Positions 1-6,290 of a DNA stretch of 14,174 bases are shown here, in pieces (positions within the stretch are counted from its first letter, which is position 1; each line of letters opens with the position of its first letter). Under the pieces are notes generated by a model that was given only the letters and a program-made list of their open reading frames with translations, did not search any database and was not told the DNA's origin. The stretch spans positions 1 to 14,174 of the forward strand of contig CAZJVP010000015.1 of NCBI GenBank assembly GCA_964549615.1, in the 5' to 3' direction. The DNA comes from CAYVLA01 sp964549615 [NCBI: uncultured Thermococci archaeon] (GTDB lineage: Archaea > CAYQAE01 > CAYVLA01). The translations under genes were made by a program, and so were the position numbers.

Positions 1-455
1 TGGCAAAAAGGTATGTTGAGGAGAAGGGATCCGACCTCGTCGATCGGATATACTCAAAGGCCGAGACTGGCAGCCTCCGGATCGCATTCTCGGTCTGGAA
101 TGTGGGGGAGGTCTTGGGCGTTCTCGACAGATACCGGATACAGAAGCATCTGTCGGAGCCACAGTTTGAGAAATCATTCCGGAACCTGATCCTAGAATCC
201 ATAAAGATGATAAGACTCGGCTCCCTCATCGTGCACCCGGTGACCAGCGACACCCTTGTGGATTCCTGGGTCGTTGTTCTGGACTCCCACATCTACCAAG
301 GCGATGCGCTGCAGATCGCTAGCGCAAGAGCCCTGGGATGCGATCTTCTCTTGGCAGCCGATGCGGAGCTTATAAAGGCCGCGAGGTCAGCCGGGCTGCG
401 GGCCTTCGATGTGGAATCGGAGGCCAACAAGGTTAACGAGGCCCTACCGGATTGA
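1..455 (+). CDS. PIN-domain ribonuclease, VapC-like toxin (5' end cut by window edge)
   Basis: Reading frame 3 is open from the first bases to the TGA at 453-455, giving 150 visible residues. It starts inside the typical N-terminal PIN motif (AKRYVEEKGS, which normally follows LDTSAL), so only about ten residues are missing. The GTG at 102 is therefore internal and not the start. PIN acidic residues are visible: Glu36 in SVWNVGEVLGVL, Asp in QGDALQIASARA and Asp in LLLAADAEL. These normally coordinate Mg2+/Mn2+ for RNA cleavage. In the VapBC family the toxin is preceded by a small DNA-binding antitoxin that neutralises it; that gene, if present, lies left of the window. The nearest alternative is a solitary PIN nuclease of RNA processing. 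The fold is well supported, but the toxin role is inferred from the family. Confidence 0.85.
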   Translation, partial: AKRYVEEKGSDLVDRIYSKAETGSLRIAFSVWNVGEVLGVLDRYRIQKHLSEPQFEKSFRNLILESIKMIRLGSLIVHPVTSDTLVDSWVVVLDSHIYQGDALQIASARALGCDLLLAADAELIKAARSAGLRAFDVESEANKVNEALPD

Positions 456-624
456 CGCTCACCGCTAGCCTTTCTCCCATACCTTGTCAAGGATGCGGGT
501 ATTGGTGCTGACTGCCTAGAGCTGCCATACGTGCAACACCATTCGGGAGATGTCCCAAATGGGCAAGTTTCGAACAGCGGTGATTGCGAGACTTGTGCTG
601 GTTGGCAGCTGAAACTCAAATGAG

Positions 625-641
625 CAACGGCATCGCCGTTG
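625..641. repeat. Short perfect hairpin in the 456-733 spacer
   Basis: CAACGGC-ATC-GCCGTTG forms a 7-bp stem with a 3-base loop. It lies in the 278-base gap between the stops of the PIN gene and the minus-strand gene at 734, where two transcription units converge. No T-run follows on either strand. It could be a transcript-end structure or chance. Nothing else gene-like was seen in this spacer. Confidence 0.3.
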
Positions 642-705
642 ATCGCTGGTCGAACGGCGTCACAAGCTGCATGTATCGCCGCGGCTGTGTCGCTGACTCA
701 ACTCC

Positions 706-717
706 CCAAAAAGCCCA
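706..717 (-). terminator. Possible T-rich terminator after the minus-strand gene at 734
   Basis: The plus strand reads CCAAAAAGCCC here, so the minus-strand transcript carries a five-U tract about 20 bases past its TAG stop at 734-736. Archaeal RNA polymerase can stop at short U-tracts without a hairpin. The tract is short, so this is tentative. Confidence 0.3.
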
Positions 718-733
718 GTCCGTTCTTTCTTGC

Positions 734-1633
734 CTACGGGGAGGATCGCTTCTGCTTCAGTTCGAAGATGTAGGCAAATTTCCTCCGATCGGCCGGAAGG
801 ATGGATTCAAGGATCCTCTCCACCTCCTCCCTCGTCGCCCCGCTTGCGATGGTCATCCCCTCGAGTACGGCGAACCATGCGTTGGTGACTCCGATCTCGC
901 GCAGACGCTTTCCACATCCTCTGGCATGGATTTTGCCCATCTCTTGGTGATAGAGCGTGAGAAGCGCCGGGTTCCTGCGGACGATTTCCTCTATCTCCTG
1001 CCAGTGTTCGTCGCGGCTGCGCTGGCTTCTGAGGTAGGACCTGAGCCTGTCGGCATCCCCCAGTCTTCTCTCCCTTTCCGAGAACGGCAGGGATGTGATG
1101 ATTCCGTATCTCGCCTTGGCTTCCCCGTAGGCATCATCCAGACCTCTGCGGATCCCTCCTCCGAAGATGATGGATTTCCGCGTAAGGATGCTGTCGTAGG
1201 TAATCCTGTCTCTGAAGGGCAAGAGGACGGCATCAACCAGGGCGGGCAAGGGAGGTCCGATAACCTCTTCAAATGGACTGATGAGCCCTAGAACACCATA
1301 CGCCTTCGGCACCCGGCCTGCCTCAAGGAAGATAGCATGGGCCTTGAGGTAACGCAGGACGAAGAACCTCCCCCTAACAAAGTGCTTCCAGCTGCTGACG
1401 ATCTCAAGCTCATCTGGCGGGAATTTGGAGCGACTTGCCTCAACGAACGAATCGATTAAGCCGGGCTGCTCGTAGAGCCTGCTTCGAATCCTATCGATCT
1501 CGCGGAGAGGAAACCGTGCAACATCCCGCGCGGAACCCATGCCGGGCACGATGTTGAGCGTCCTGTTGACGTGGGCAATCAGGGCGTGGTAAAGCTTGTA
1601 GAACAGCTCAACCTCTTCCTTCTCCAGATTCAT
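734..1633 (-). CDS. Conserved-looking soluble protein of unknown function (299 aa)
   Basis: I do not assign a function. The protein has no signal peptide or membrane helix and looks like a mixed alpha/beta soluble protein rich in Arg and Glu. Notable stretches are FVRGRFFVLRYLKAHAIFL, then YGVLGLISPFEEV, then LVDAVLLPFRDRITYD. This order (charged helix, YGVLGL, VLLPF..I.YD) resembles an uncharacterised family that I recall from archaea and bacteria, but I cannot name it. The C-terminal half is helical. Start choice: ATG at 1633 (MNLEKEEVELFYKLYHAL) is preferred because it begins a natural helix. An in-frame ATG at 1702 would add 23 residues containing a CRCTVC cluster, which might be a small metal site or simply untranslated leader. 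A minus-strand TATA-like box at 1760-1768 predicts transcription from about 1738. A plus-strand frame (584-1291) lies opposite but shows no protein-like features. Confidence 0.7.
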   Translation of the reverse strand: MNLEKEEVELFYKLYHALIAHVNRTLNIVPGMGSARDVARFPLREIDRIRSRLYEQPGLIDSFVEASRSKFPPDELEIVSSWKHFVRGRFFVLRYLKAHAIFLEAGRVPKAYGVLGLISPFEEVIGPPLPALVDAVLLPFRDRITYDSILTRKSIIFGGGIRRGLDDAYGEAKARYGIITSLPFSERERRLGDADRLRSYLRSQRSRDEHWQEIEEIVRRNPALLTLYHQEMGKIHARGCGKRLREIGVTNAWFAVLEGMTIASGATREEVERILESILPADRRKFAYIFELKQKRSSP

Positions 1634-1734
1634 CCAGCGCACCCGTAGCCCGATGTTGCAGACCGTGCATCGGCATGCGTCGTCGGCGGCCGGCGCTGGC
1701 ATGAAGGAGATGGCTGGCGTTCCGATGCGGCCAT
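1630..1734 (-). other. Possible 34-codon leader ORF overlapping the next start by ATGA
   Basis: A minus-strand ATG at 1734 lies about four bases after the start point predicted from the TATA box at 1760-1768, so it would be essentially leaderless. The frame runs 34 codons and its TGA (1632-1630) overlaps the ATG at 1633 in the coupling arrangement ATGA. The peptide (begins MAASERQPSPSC) is low in hydrophobic residues and resembles nothing known. It may be a regulatory leader or chance. It competes with the reading in which translation begins in another frame at 1702. Confidence 0.2.
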
Positions 1735-1759
1735 GCGCTCAGTGCCCGTTGGTTGGCAC

Positions 1760-1768
1760 CTTATTTAG
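1760..1768 (-). promoter_or_regulatory. TATA-like box for the 734-1633 gene
   Basis: The minus strand reads CTAAATAAG, preceded by a purine/A-rich GGGCAAAACC that could serve as a BRE. It stands out in GC-rich surroundings. A start point about 26 bases downstream (near 1738) would leave a leader of about 105 bases to the ATG at 1633, or 36 to the ATG at 1702. The plus-strand reading is also AT-rich, but no convincing plus-strand gene follows. Confidence 0.4.
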
Positions 1769-2372
1769 GTTTTGCCCACGCACCACACCACGCACACGCC
1801 CGCGCCCCCCTAGGCCCGGGGCCGGACCAGATCCTCCTCTGGGACCGGGACGCGTGCAGGACCGCTCCCTCCATGTGAAGCGATCCCCCGGCCGGCAGTA
1901 CCCGTTCGAGGGGAACGTTTCAGCTCACCAGAATCCTTGAGGCGGAGGCATCATGCACGAAGCATTCCCTCACCTCTGTGGAGCTTCCTCAGCTTGACCC
2001 ACCTTCCGGGCCTGACGGCGGCTAGGAGAGGGCGTTCCGAGGAGCTAGCCTCCCGCGTTGAGCTTGCTCGAAGGAGTGCCAAACCGTTTCTGCCATGTTT
2101 GCTCAAAGCCGATGGGCCCATCAGCCTCAACGAGATCAAGGGTCGCGTGGCGGCGAAGGCCGTTCGGCATCGGACCATGTGTCACATAACCCCTAGCTCA
2201 GACTCAGGGCAAATGGCATATTGGCTGCCTTCGGCTTCGAGGACATCTTATGCCCTATGAAGCTGGGCTTTCAGGAGATCTCTTGAAGAGTGAAACAGGC
2301 TCGGCAAGCAAAAAGGGGAAGAAGCTCATTTGGTGGCACTCACCTAAAGATCCGTGTAGTCTGAAGGTTGTT

Positions 2373-2399
2373 GGGCTGCAGAACGGGTCGGGCGGTGGG
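2373..2399 (+). other. Potential G-quadruplex tract upstream of the anchored-paralogue genes
   Basis: Four GGG runs at 2373, 2385, 2390 and 2397 are separated by loops of 9, 2 and 4 bases, with a fifth run at 2411-2413. The tract sits 54-80 bases upstream of the TATA box at 2453. It meets the common G3 four-run pattern, but high G+C makes chance occurrence plausible. Confidence 0.3.
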
Positions 2400-2431
2400 T
2401 CGGTGAGTGAGGGCTCCGGCTACTCGGGCGA

Positions 2432-2445
2432 GCAGGCAGGCAGGC
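2432..2445 (+). repeat. Short GCAG tandem repeat
   Basis: GCAGGCAGGCAGGC is three and a half copies of a tetranucleotide, seven bases upstream of the TATA box at 2453-2462. It lies outside the coding sequence and could in principle vary by slippage. It may alternatively be part of a purine-rich BRE region. Confidence 0.4.
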
Positions 2446-2452
2446 CCATAGG

Positions 2453-2462
2453 TTTATATTTT
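2453..2462 (+). promoter_or_regulatory. TATA box for the tandem paralogue operon
   Basis: TTTATATTTT is the most AT-rich decamer in this GC-rich neighbourhood. Its centre is about 26 bases upstream of the GTG at 2483, the spacing expected between an archaeal TATA box and the transcription start. The mRNA would then begin at or next to the start codon (leaderless). This argues against the longer reading from GTG 2465, which would lie upstream of the transcript. Confidence 0.7.
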
Positions 2463-2482
2463 CCGTGGGGCAACTCGTCGTC

Positions 2483-3727
2483 GTGGCCTTGACCCCAGCG
2501 AGCAAGTTCGCACTCCTGCTGCTGTCGTTTGTCGTAGGCTTGGCGGCGTCCTCTGCGAAGGTCGATCCGACCAGCGGCCTGATTCGGGTTGTATGCATCG
2601 GTGAGTCCTACTACCCCGAGACGCGGCTGCCGATCATACTTACGGCTGACCCGAGGATAAGATACCAGCCCATCCCGGCGAACTGGTATGAGTCGACCTT
2701 CGCAGCCGTCGGGGGATCCAAGGCCGATGTCTACAAGTTCATGCGCCAGTACCTGCCCCGGAGCTACGAACGCCTTCTGGAAGCCTACGACGTCCTCCTG
2801 CTTTCCGACTTCGAGGTGGACATCATCACTGGGGAGCAGTTCGTCTGGATGGAGAGATCGTGCAGGGAGGACGGGATGGGCCTCGGGAAGTACGAGATGA
2901 ACTGGGATCCCGCCCATTTCTCGACCTTTCCCATCTTCGTGGCTTCCGCGGTCTACAAGGCCTTTCCTGCCGACCTGCAGGAGGGGAAGCTCATACCTAA
3001 GCCGCTAAGCGGCATATACGCGGCCCCGGTTCCGGAAACTGGCCGTGTCCACCCCATGTTGGACCTCCCTGGCATGAAGAACTACCAGGTCCTGGTTTCG
3101 GGCGACTATGGGTACGAGAACCCGAGACCGGGATCGACGGTTGTAGCAAGGTTCTTGCCGAGAAGCGAGGAGGCGATGATAATCTGGACGTACGGGAAGG
3201 GCCGGTCTTTGACCTGTCTGCCCGGCCATGACAAGATCGACGGTGCTGCGCTGGCCCAGTGGCCGTACGCGCTCGATTTTTGGATAAACCAGATGTGGTA
3301 CCTCGCCGGTCTCGAGATCCCGAAGGATGTGGAGCTGGTGCACCAGCTAAGGGAGAAATCCTTGGCCTATTCGTCCGAGCGAGGCCTGACGGCAGCGGTG
3401 ATCGAGTTCGTGGAGAAGTTCGGTGTCTCGACTGGGAAGCTTTTCGACCATCTCGCCGAGGTGGACGGAGTCAAGAAAGCGGCCGATCGCCTATACCTTG
3501 AGGAGAGGTACGAGGAGAGCCTGGACAAGTTGGGGGAGGCCTTCGAGGGGTTAAAGGCGGTCTCGGCGGAGTCGGTCGTGATGAAGGAGAAGGCGCTCTT
3601 CTGGATCTACGTCGCGGAGTGGTTTACCGTGATGGGGACCTTCGTTCTCACCGGCTTCATCCTGTGGACGTTGATGGTCAGACGGCGGCTCTACAGGGAA
3701 GTGAGAGTGACGAGGTCGGGCAAGTAG
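2483..3727 (+). CDS. Membrane-anchored extracytoplasmic protein, ThuA/GATase1-like ectodomain (paralogue A)
   Basis: The predicted protein is 414 residues from GTG 2483. TTG 2489 and GTG 2465 are alternatives; the TATA box position favours 2483. Residues 5-25 form a signal peptide (KFALLLLSFVVGLAASSA). Residues 34-280 form an alpha/beta ectodomain with YDVLLLSDF at 102-110, then a helix with EQFVWMERS, and the closing segment YGKGRSL followed by WPYALDFWINQMWYLAG. This pattern resembles the ThuA/glutamine-amidotransferase-like fold. The GxCxG nucleophile elbow of true amidotransferases is absent, so a binding rather than catalytic role is possible. Residues 285-365 are helical and charged, and 371-399 form a membrane helix followed by MVRRR, so the bulk faces outside with a short basic cytoplasmic tail. 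It is the partner of the next gene, which aligns along its whole length. The fold call is pattern-based; the function is unknown. Confidence 0.8.
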   Translation: MALTPASKFALLLLSFVVGLAASSAKVDPTSGLIRVVCIGESYYPETRLPIILTADPRIRYQPIPANWYESTFAAVGGSKADVYKFMRQYLPRSYERLLEAYDVLLLSDFEVDIITGEQFVWMERSCREDGMGLGKYEMNWDPAHFSTFPIFVASAVYKAFPADLQEGKLIPKPLSGIYAAPVPETGRVHPMLDLPGMKNYQVLVSGDYGYENPRPGSTVVARFLPRSEEAMIIWTYGKGRSLTCLPGHDKIDGAALAQWPYALDFWINQMWYLAGLEIPKDVELVHQLREKSLAYSSERGLTAAVIEFVEKFGVSTGKLFDHLAEVDGVKKAADRLYLEERYEESLDKLGEAFEGLKAVSAESVVMKEKALFWIYVAEWFTVMGTFVLTGFILWTLMVRRRLYREVRVTRSGK

Positions 3728-3788
3728 TGGCGTCGGCTCGCGGTCCTCCGGCTATGGCGGGCACGACTCCGAGAAGGACAAGCGGCCA

Positions 3789-3796
3789 AGGTGATC
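3789..3796 (+). promoter_or_regulatory. Ribosome binding site fixing the TTG start of paralogue B
   Basis: AGGTGATC matches eight contiguous bases complementary to the 16S rRNA 3' end (GATCACCT) and ends five bases before TTG 3802. It settles the start against the upstream in-frame GTG at 3619, which lies inside the preceding gene. Confidence 0.7.
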
Positions 3797-3801
3797 GCGT
3801 C

Positions 3802-5043
3802 TTGAATGCTGGGAAGTTTGCCGTTTTCATGTGGATTGCGACTGCTCTGCTCTGGACGGCGTCCGGGGCCGAGCGCATCGATCTGATCCTCATAGGGCAT
3901 GTCGTGTCCTCGTACAACCCGGTAACCCTCTTCCTGGATCCCGATCCATCGGTCAGGTACACTCTGGTTCCAACGAGCGGATACTACGCCGTGCCGCTGG
4001 GCGACGAGGAGGCAAAGCGATACGTGAAACAGTACTTCCCCAGAACCTATGAGGCTCTCACCAGTTACGAGTTCATCATGTACTCGATCCCGTACGTGGT
4101 GCCTCTGACGGCGAAACAGATCTCGTGGCTGAAAACCGCCGTGGAGGCCGGCGATTGCTCGGCCCTCACCGATCAGGGCGGACTTCGGATGGACGTGCAA
4201 TATGCGGAGTTCTGGGTCTCGTGCGGCATGAGCAGCCTCTTCGCGAATGATGCGGAGCAAGTCCTGCGAACGGGGAGGGTGCCGTATTCCAATGCCAGGT
4301 GGCGCTTGAGGGTACTTCGTGACGCCCCCAAACAGGTGTTGCTGCCCCTTGTTCCGCTGGGGCTTGAACAGATCCCCGCTCTGGGCCTTTTCTACGTCGT
4401 TCCGAAGGAGGGTTCGATCGCGCTGGCTGAGGCCGTAGGCACGTTCACAGACATTCCGGGCTCACCCACGAGCGCACCGTGGCTTCTGTACTACGAGTAC
4501 GGCAAGGGCTTTACTTGGACCCTGTGTGACAACTTCGTTAATCCCTTCTGGTGTGGCATGTACTACGGCAGGGTGGAGGGGGACCTTCAGACGGACGTCT
4601 TGATGAACATCATCTGGCCCAGCGTCGGCTGGCAGCTGCCCGCGGACGCGGCGCAGGTCCACAGGATGCGCATCGGGTTCCGGGACTACATAGCGAAGAG
4701 ATCCCTGCAGGTGGGCCTGATAGAGTTCGTCGATAGGCTTGGGGCCAACCTAGTCCCGGCCGAGAACCTCATAGCCCGCGCGGACCGGGCGAAGGGCGAG
4801 GCGGAGGAACTGTATCTTGACCAGAACTACGACGACTCCTCGGCGCAGCTCTCGCAAGCCTTTGATTGGCTCCAGGAAGCGGCCGAGGTTGCCTTGAAGC
4901 AGAAGAACAGGGCTTTGATGTGGATCTTCGTGATCGAGTGGACCTCCGTGACGGGCACGCTCATGGTCTGCGGGTTTGTGCTCTACAGCCTCATGGTTAG
5001 AAGGCGTTACTACAGACAGGTGGGAACCACGCGGATTCTTTGA
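3802..5043 (+). CDS. Membrane-anchored extracytoplasmic protein, paralogue B of the preceding gene
   Basis: The predicted protein is 413 residues from TTG 3802, chosen for the strong Shine-Dalgarno and because it yields a signal peptide at once (KFAVFMWIATALLWTASG). It matches paralogue A throughout: KRYVKQYFPRTYEAL at 72-86 against KFMRQYLPRSYERLL in A; a GATase-like core; YYEYGKGFTWTL at 230-241; and a helical region. The membrane helix at 371-399 ends in MVRRR at the same residue number as in A. Overall identity looks modest, so the duplication is old. No catalytic triad is visible. B has several cysteines in the ectodomain (positions 119, 141, 242, 251) that might form disulfides, which A lacks in these places. 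The gene starts 74 bases after A with no TATA box between, so the two are probably co-transcribed. Function unknown; a heteromeric surface complex is an inference. Confidence 0.8.
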   Translation: MNAGKFAVFMWIATALLWTASGAERIDLILIGHVVSSYNPVTLFLDPDPSVRYTLVPTSGYYAVPLGDEEAKRYVKQYFPRTYEALTSYEFIMYSIPYVVPLTAKQISWLKTAVEAGDCSALTDQGGLRMDVQYAEFWVSCGMSSLFANDAEQVLRTGRVPYSNARWRLRVLRDAPKQVLLPLVPLGLEQIPALGLFYVVPKEGSIALAEAVGTFTDIPGSPTSAPWLLYYEYGKGFTWTLCDNFVNPFWCGMYYGRVEGDLQTDVLMNIIWPSVGWQLPADAAQVHRMRIGFRDYIAKRSLQVGLIEFVDRLGANLVPAENLIARADRAKGEAEELYLDQNYDDSSAQLSQAFDWLQEAAEVALKQKNRALMWIFVIEWTSVTGTLMVCGFVLYSLMVRRRYYRQVGTTRIL

Positions 5044-5129
5044 GGCCCTGGGCTCTTTCCGACGGGATTTCTTGGGAAGCCCTGCGCTCGGCTGCAAGCT
5101 GGGTGAAGGCTGTGTGCGATTTCCGACCG

Positions 5130-5139
5130 TAATATACTT
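5130..5139 (+). promoter_or_regulatory. TATA-like box upstream of the OYE-led gene run
   Basis: TAATATACTT lies in the 223-base gap after paralogue B. The predicted start point near 5160 gives a leader of about 107 bases before the TTG at 5267, long for an archaeal mRNA, and is only about seven bases before an ATG at 5167. The box suggests that the genes from 5267 onward form a separate transcription unit. Confidence 0.5.
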
Positions 5140-5166
5140 GAGGGTCGACCGCGGCACGCCCACCTG

Positions 5167-5280
5167 ATGGTGCGGGCTTGGACAAATCGCATCGAGGGGG
5201 AATGGCTCCTTCGGTGCGGAGGTCCGGAGATACCGAGTGGCATAGCGGTTTTGGAGGGATGCGACGTTGAGAATCCTTGA
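5167..5280 (+). other. Possible 37-codon leader ORF overlapping the OYE start
   Basis: An ATG at 5167, just after the start point predicted from the TATA box at 5130-5139, opens 37 codons (MVRAWTNRIEGEWLL at the start). The frame ends at TGA 5278-5280, fourteen bases inside the OYE gene in a different frame. Such an overlap could couple or repress translation of the downstream gene. The peptide resembles nothing known and codon evidence is thin. Confidence 0.2.
5253..5258 (+). promoter_or_regulatory. Ribosome binding site for the OYE gene
   Basis: GGAGGG lies eight bases before TTG 5267 and is a good Shine-Dalgarno match. It supports TTG as the start codon; no in-frame ATG is near. Confidence 0.7.
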
Positions 5281-6238
5281 GAAAGTGAATGTCGGTAGTC
5301 TCGTTCTCAAGAACCGGATCGTCATGCCGCCGATGAACACGGAACTGGCGACGGAGGCTGGAGGGGTCACGCCGGAGATGATCCAGCATTACTGCGCGAG
5401 GGCTCCGTGGGTGGGGATGGTCATGGTCGAGCACACATACGTTATGCCTGACGGGCGTCTTTCCCCGAAACAGCCAGGGATCCACAGGGATGAACTCATG
5501 GGCGGGTTGGCCAAGCTCGCGCATGCAGTGAAGGACTGCGGGGCGCCGATAGGGATCCAGATAAACCATGCCGGCTTGAGGTGCGATCCCGCGCTGATCG
5601 GGAAGCAGCCGGTCGGTCCCTCAGCCAAGGAGGGTGGTAGGGAACTGGCGGTCCGGGAGATCCGGAACATAACCGACGCCTTCGGCAAGGCGGCGGCTCG
5701 GGCCGTTCGATGCGGTTTCGACGTGGTCGAGGTGCATGGGGCTCACGGTTTCTTGCTGTGCGAGTTCGCCTCCCCTCTGGCAAATAGCCGAACCGACGGA
5801 TACGGCGGCAGCCTGGAAAACAGGATGCGATTTCCTCTGGAGGTTGTGAGGAGGGTGAGGAAGGAAACCGAGTCCCGGGCCCAGCTTTGGTACAGGCTTG
5901 GGGCGGACGACCGGACGCCAGGCGGAAACACGGTCAAGGAGGGGGCGAGGATGGCGAAGATGCTTGCCGAGGAGGGGGTGGACGTTCTGGACGTCTCCGG
6001 TGGCATGTGCGGGTCCAGGCCCGAAGGCCTGAAGGGGCCCGGCTACTTCGCATACGCGGCTAAGGCAGTGAAGGATGCCACAGGCCTGCCGGTCGTGGCG
6101 GTGGGCGGAATCACCACCCCTCAGGAAGCCGAGGAGGTGTTGACGAGGTGGGGGGTCGACCTGGTGGCGGTGGGCAGGGCCATCCTCAAGGATCCGCTTT
6201 GGGGGAAGAAGGCGATGGAACTTTCGGCGGGCGCGTAG
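5267..6238 (+). CDS. Old Yellow Enzyme-family NAD(P)H:flavin oxidoreductase (FMN TIM barrel)
   Basis: The 323-residue protein covers one complete FMN-binding barrel. Family landmarks run in order: LVLKNRIVMPPMNT at 12-25, IGIQINHAG with Gln98 and His101, the substrate-binding pair His157/His160 in VEVHGAHGFLL, SPLANSRTDGYGGSLENRMRF at 169-189, Arg210 in LWYRLGADD, and FMN-phosphate loops VVAVGGITTP (276-285) and AVGRAILKDP (301-310). Family members reduce alpha,beta-unsaturated carbonyl compounds. The PMNT motif resembles the dienoyl-CoA reductase/bile-acid (BaiCD) branch more than YqjM, whose Cys26/Tyr28 positions are Asn24/Glu26 here. The Fe-S and FAD/NAD domains of FadH-type enzymes are missing, so electrons must come directly from NAD(P)H or a separate partner. 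Cytosolic. The next gene begins about 20-50 bases later. The family call is firm; the substrate is unknown. Confidence 0.92.
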   Translation: MRILEKVNVGSLVLKNRIVMPPMNTELATEAGGVTPEMIQHYCARAPWVGMVMVEHTYVMPDGRLSPKQPGIHRDELMGGLAKLAHAVKDCGAPIGIQINHAGLRCDPALIGKQPVGPSAKEGGRELAVREIRNITDAFGKAAARAVRCGFDVVEVHGAHGFLLCEFASPLANSRTDGYGGSLENRMRFPLEVVRRVRKETESRAQLWYRLGADDRTPGGNTVKEGARMAKMLAEEGVDVLDVSGGMCGSRPEGLKGPGYFAYAAKAVKDATGLPVVAVGGITTPQEAEEVLTRWGVDLVAVGRAILKDPLWGKKAMELSAGA

Positions 6239-6246
6239 CGCTACGC
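6233..6246. repeat. 14-bp perfect palindrome at the OYE stop
   Basis: GCGTAGCGCTACGC is self-complementary and overlaps the TAG stop at 6236-6238, in the short gap before the phosphoesterase gene. It could be a dimeric-regulator site or an mRNA structure. About one such palindrome is expected by chance in a window this long. Confidence 0.3.
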
Positions 6247-6290
6247 AGGGTGAGACGGTGCGTCGCAGGGAAGGACAGGGGCATGAGGGC

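Larger units (their letters stand above)
1769..2452. other. About 700 bases without a convincing gene
   Basis: Short open frames exist on both strands (plus 1937-2260 and 2250-2492, minus 1951-2178), but their translations are Arg/Ser/Pro-rich with no recognisable motif, signal peptide or ribosome site. The stretch includes a C-rich tract near 1798-1815, a short inverted repeat CGTTC/GAACG at about 1903-1917 and a G-rich tract at 2373-2413. The plus frame around 2040-2180 (SEELASRVELARRSAKPFL, then GPISLNEIKGRVAAKAV) has a helical, faintly HTH-like look and might be decayed coding sequence. I cannot show this. Confidence 0.4.

Noticed and set aside
102-455. PIN gene beginning at GTG 102
   Set aside because: The frame upstream is open to the window edge and encodes the expected N-terminal PIN sequence, so the gene is truncated by the window rather than short.
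584-1291. Long plus-strand open frame (235 codons)
   Set aside because: It lies antisense to the better-supported gene at 734-1633, has no motifs and is Pro/Ser/Gly-rich, as expected for a shadow frame in GC-rich DNA.
1901-1915. GTTCGA motif resembling a tRNA T-loop
   Set aside because: The flanking bases do not form a five-pair T-stem and no acceptor, D or anticodon arms were found.
1937-2260. 107-codon plus-strand frame in the gene-poor stretch
   Set aside because: No recognisable motif, signal peptide or ribosome site; composition is Arg/Ser-rich. It is kept only as a possible decayed remnant.
3619-3801. Upstream extension of paralogue B from GTG 3619
   Set aside because: It overlaps paralogue A by more than 100 bases, would bury the signal peptide, and the strong AGGTGATC site points to TTG 3802.
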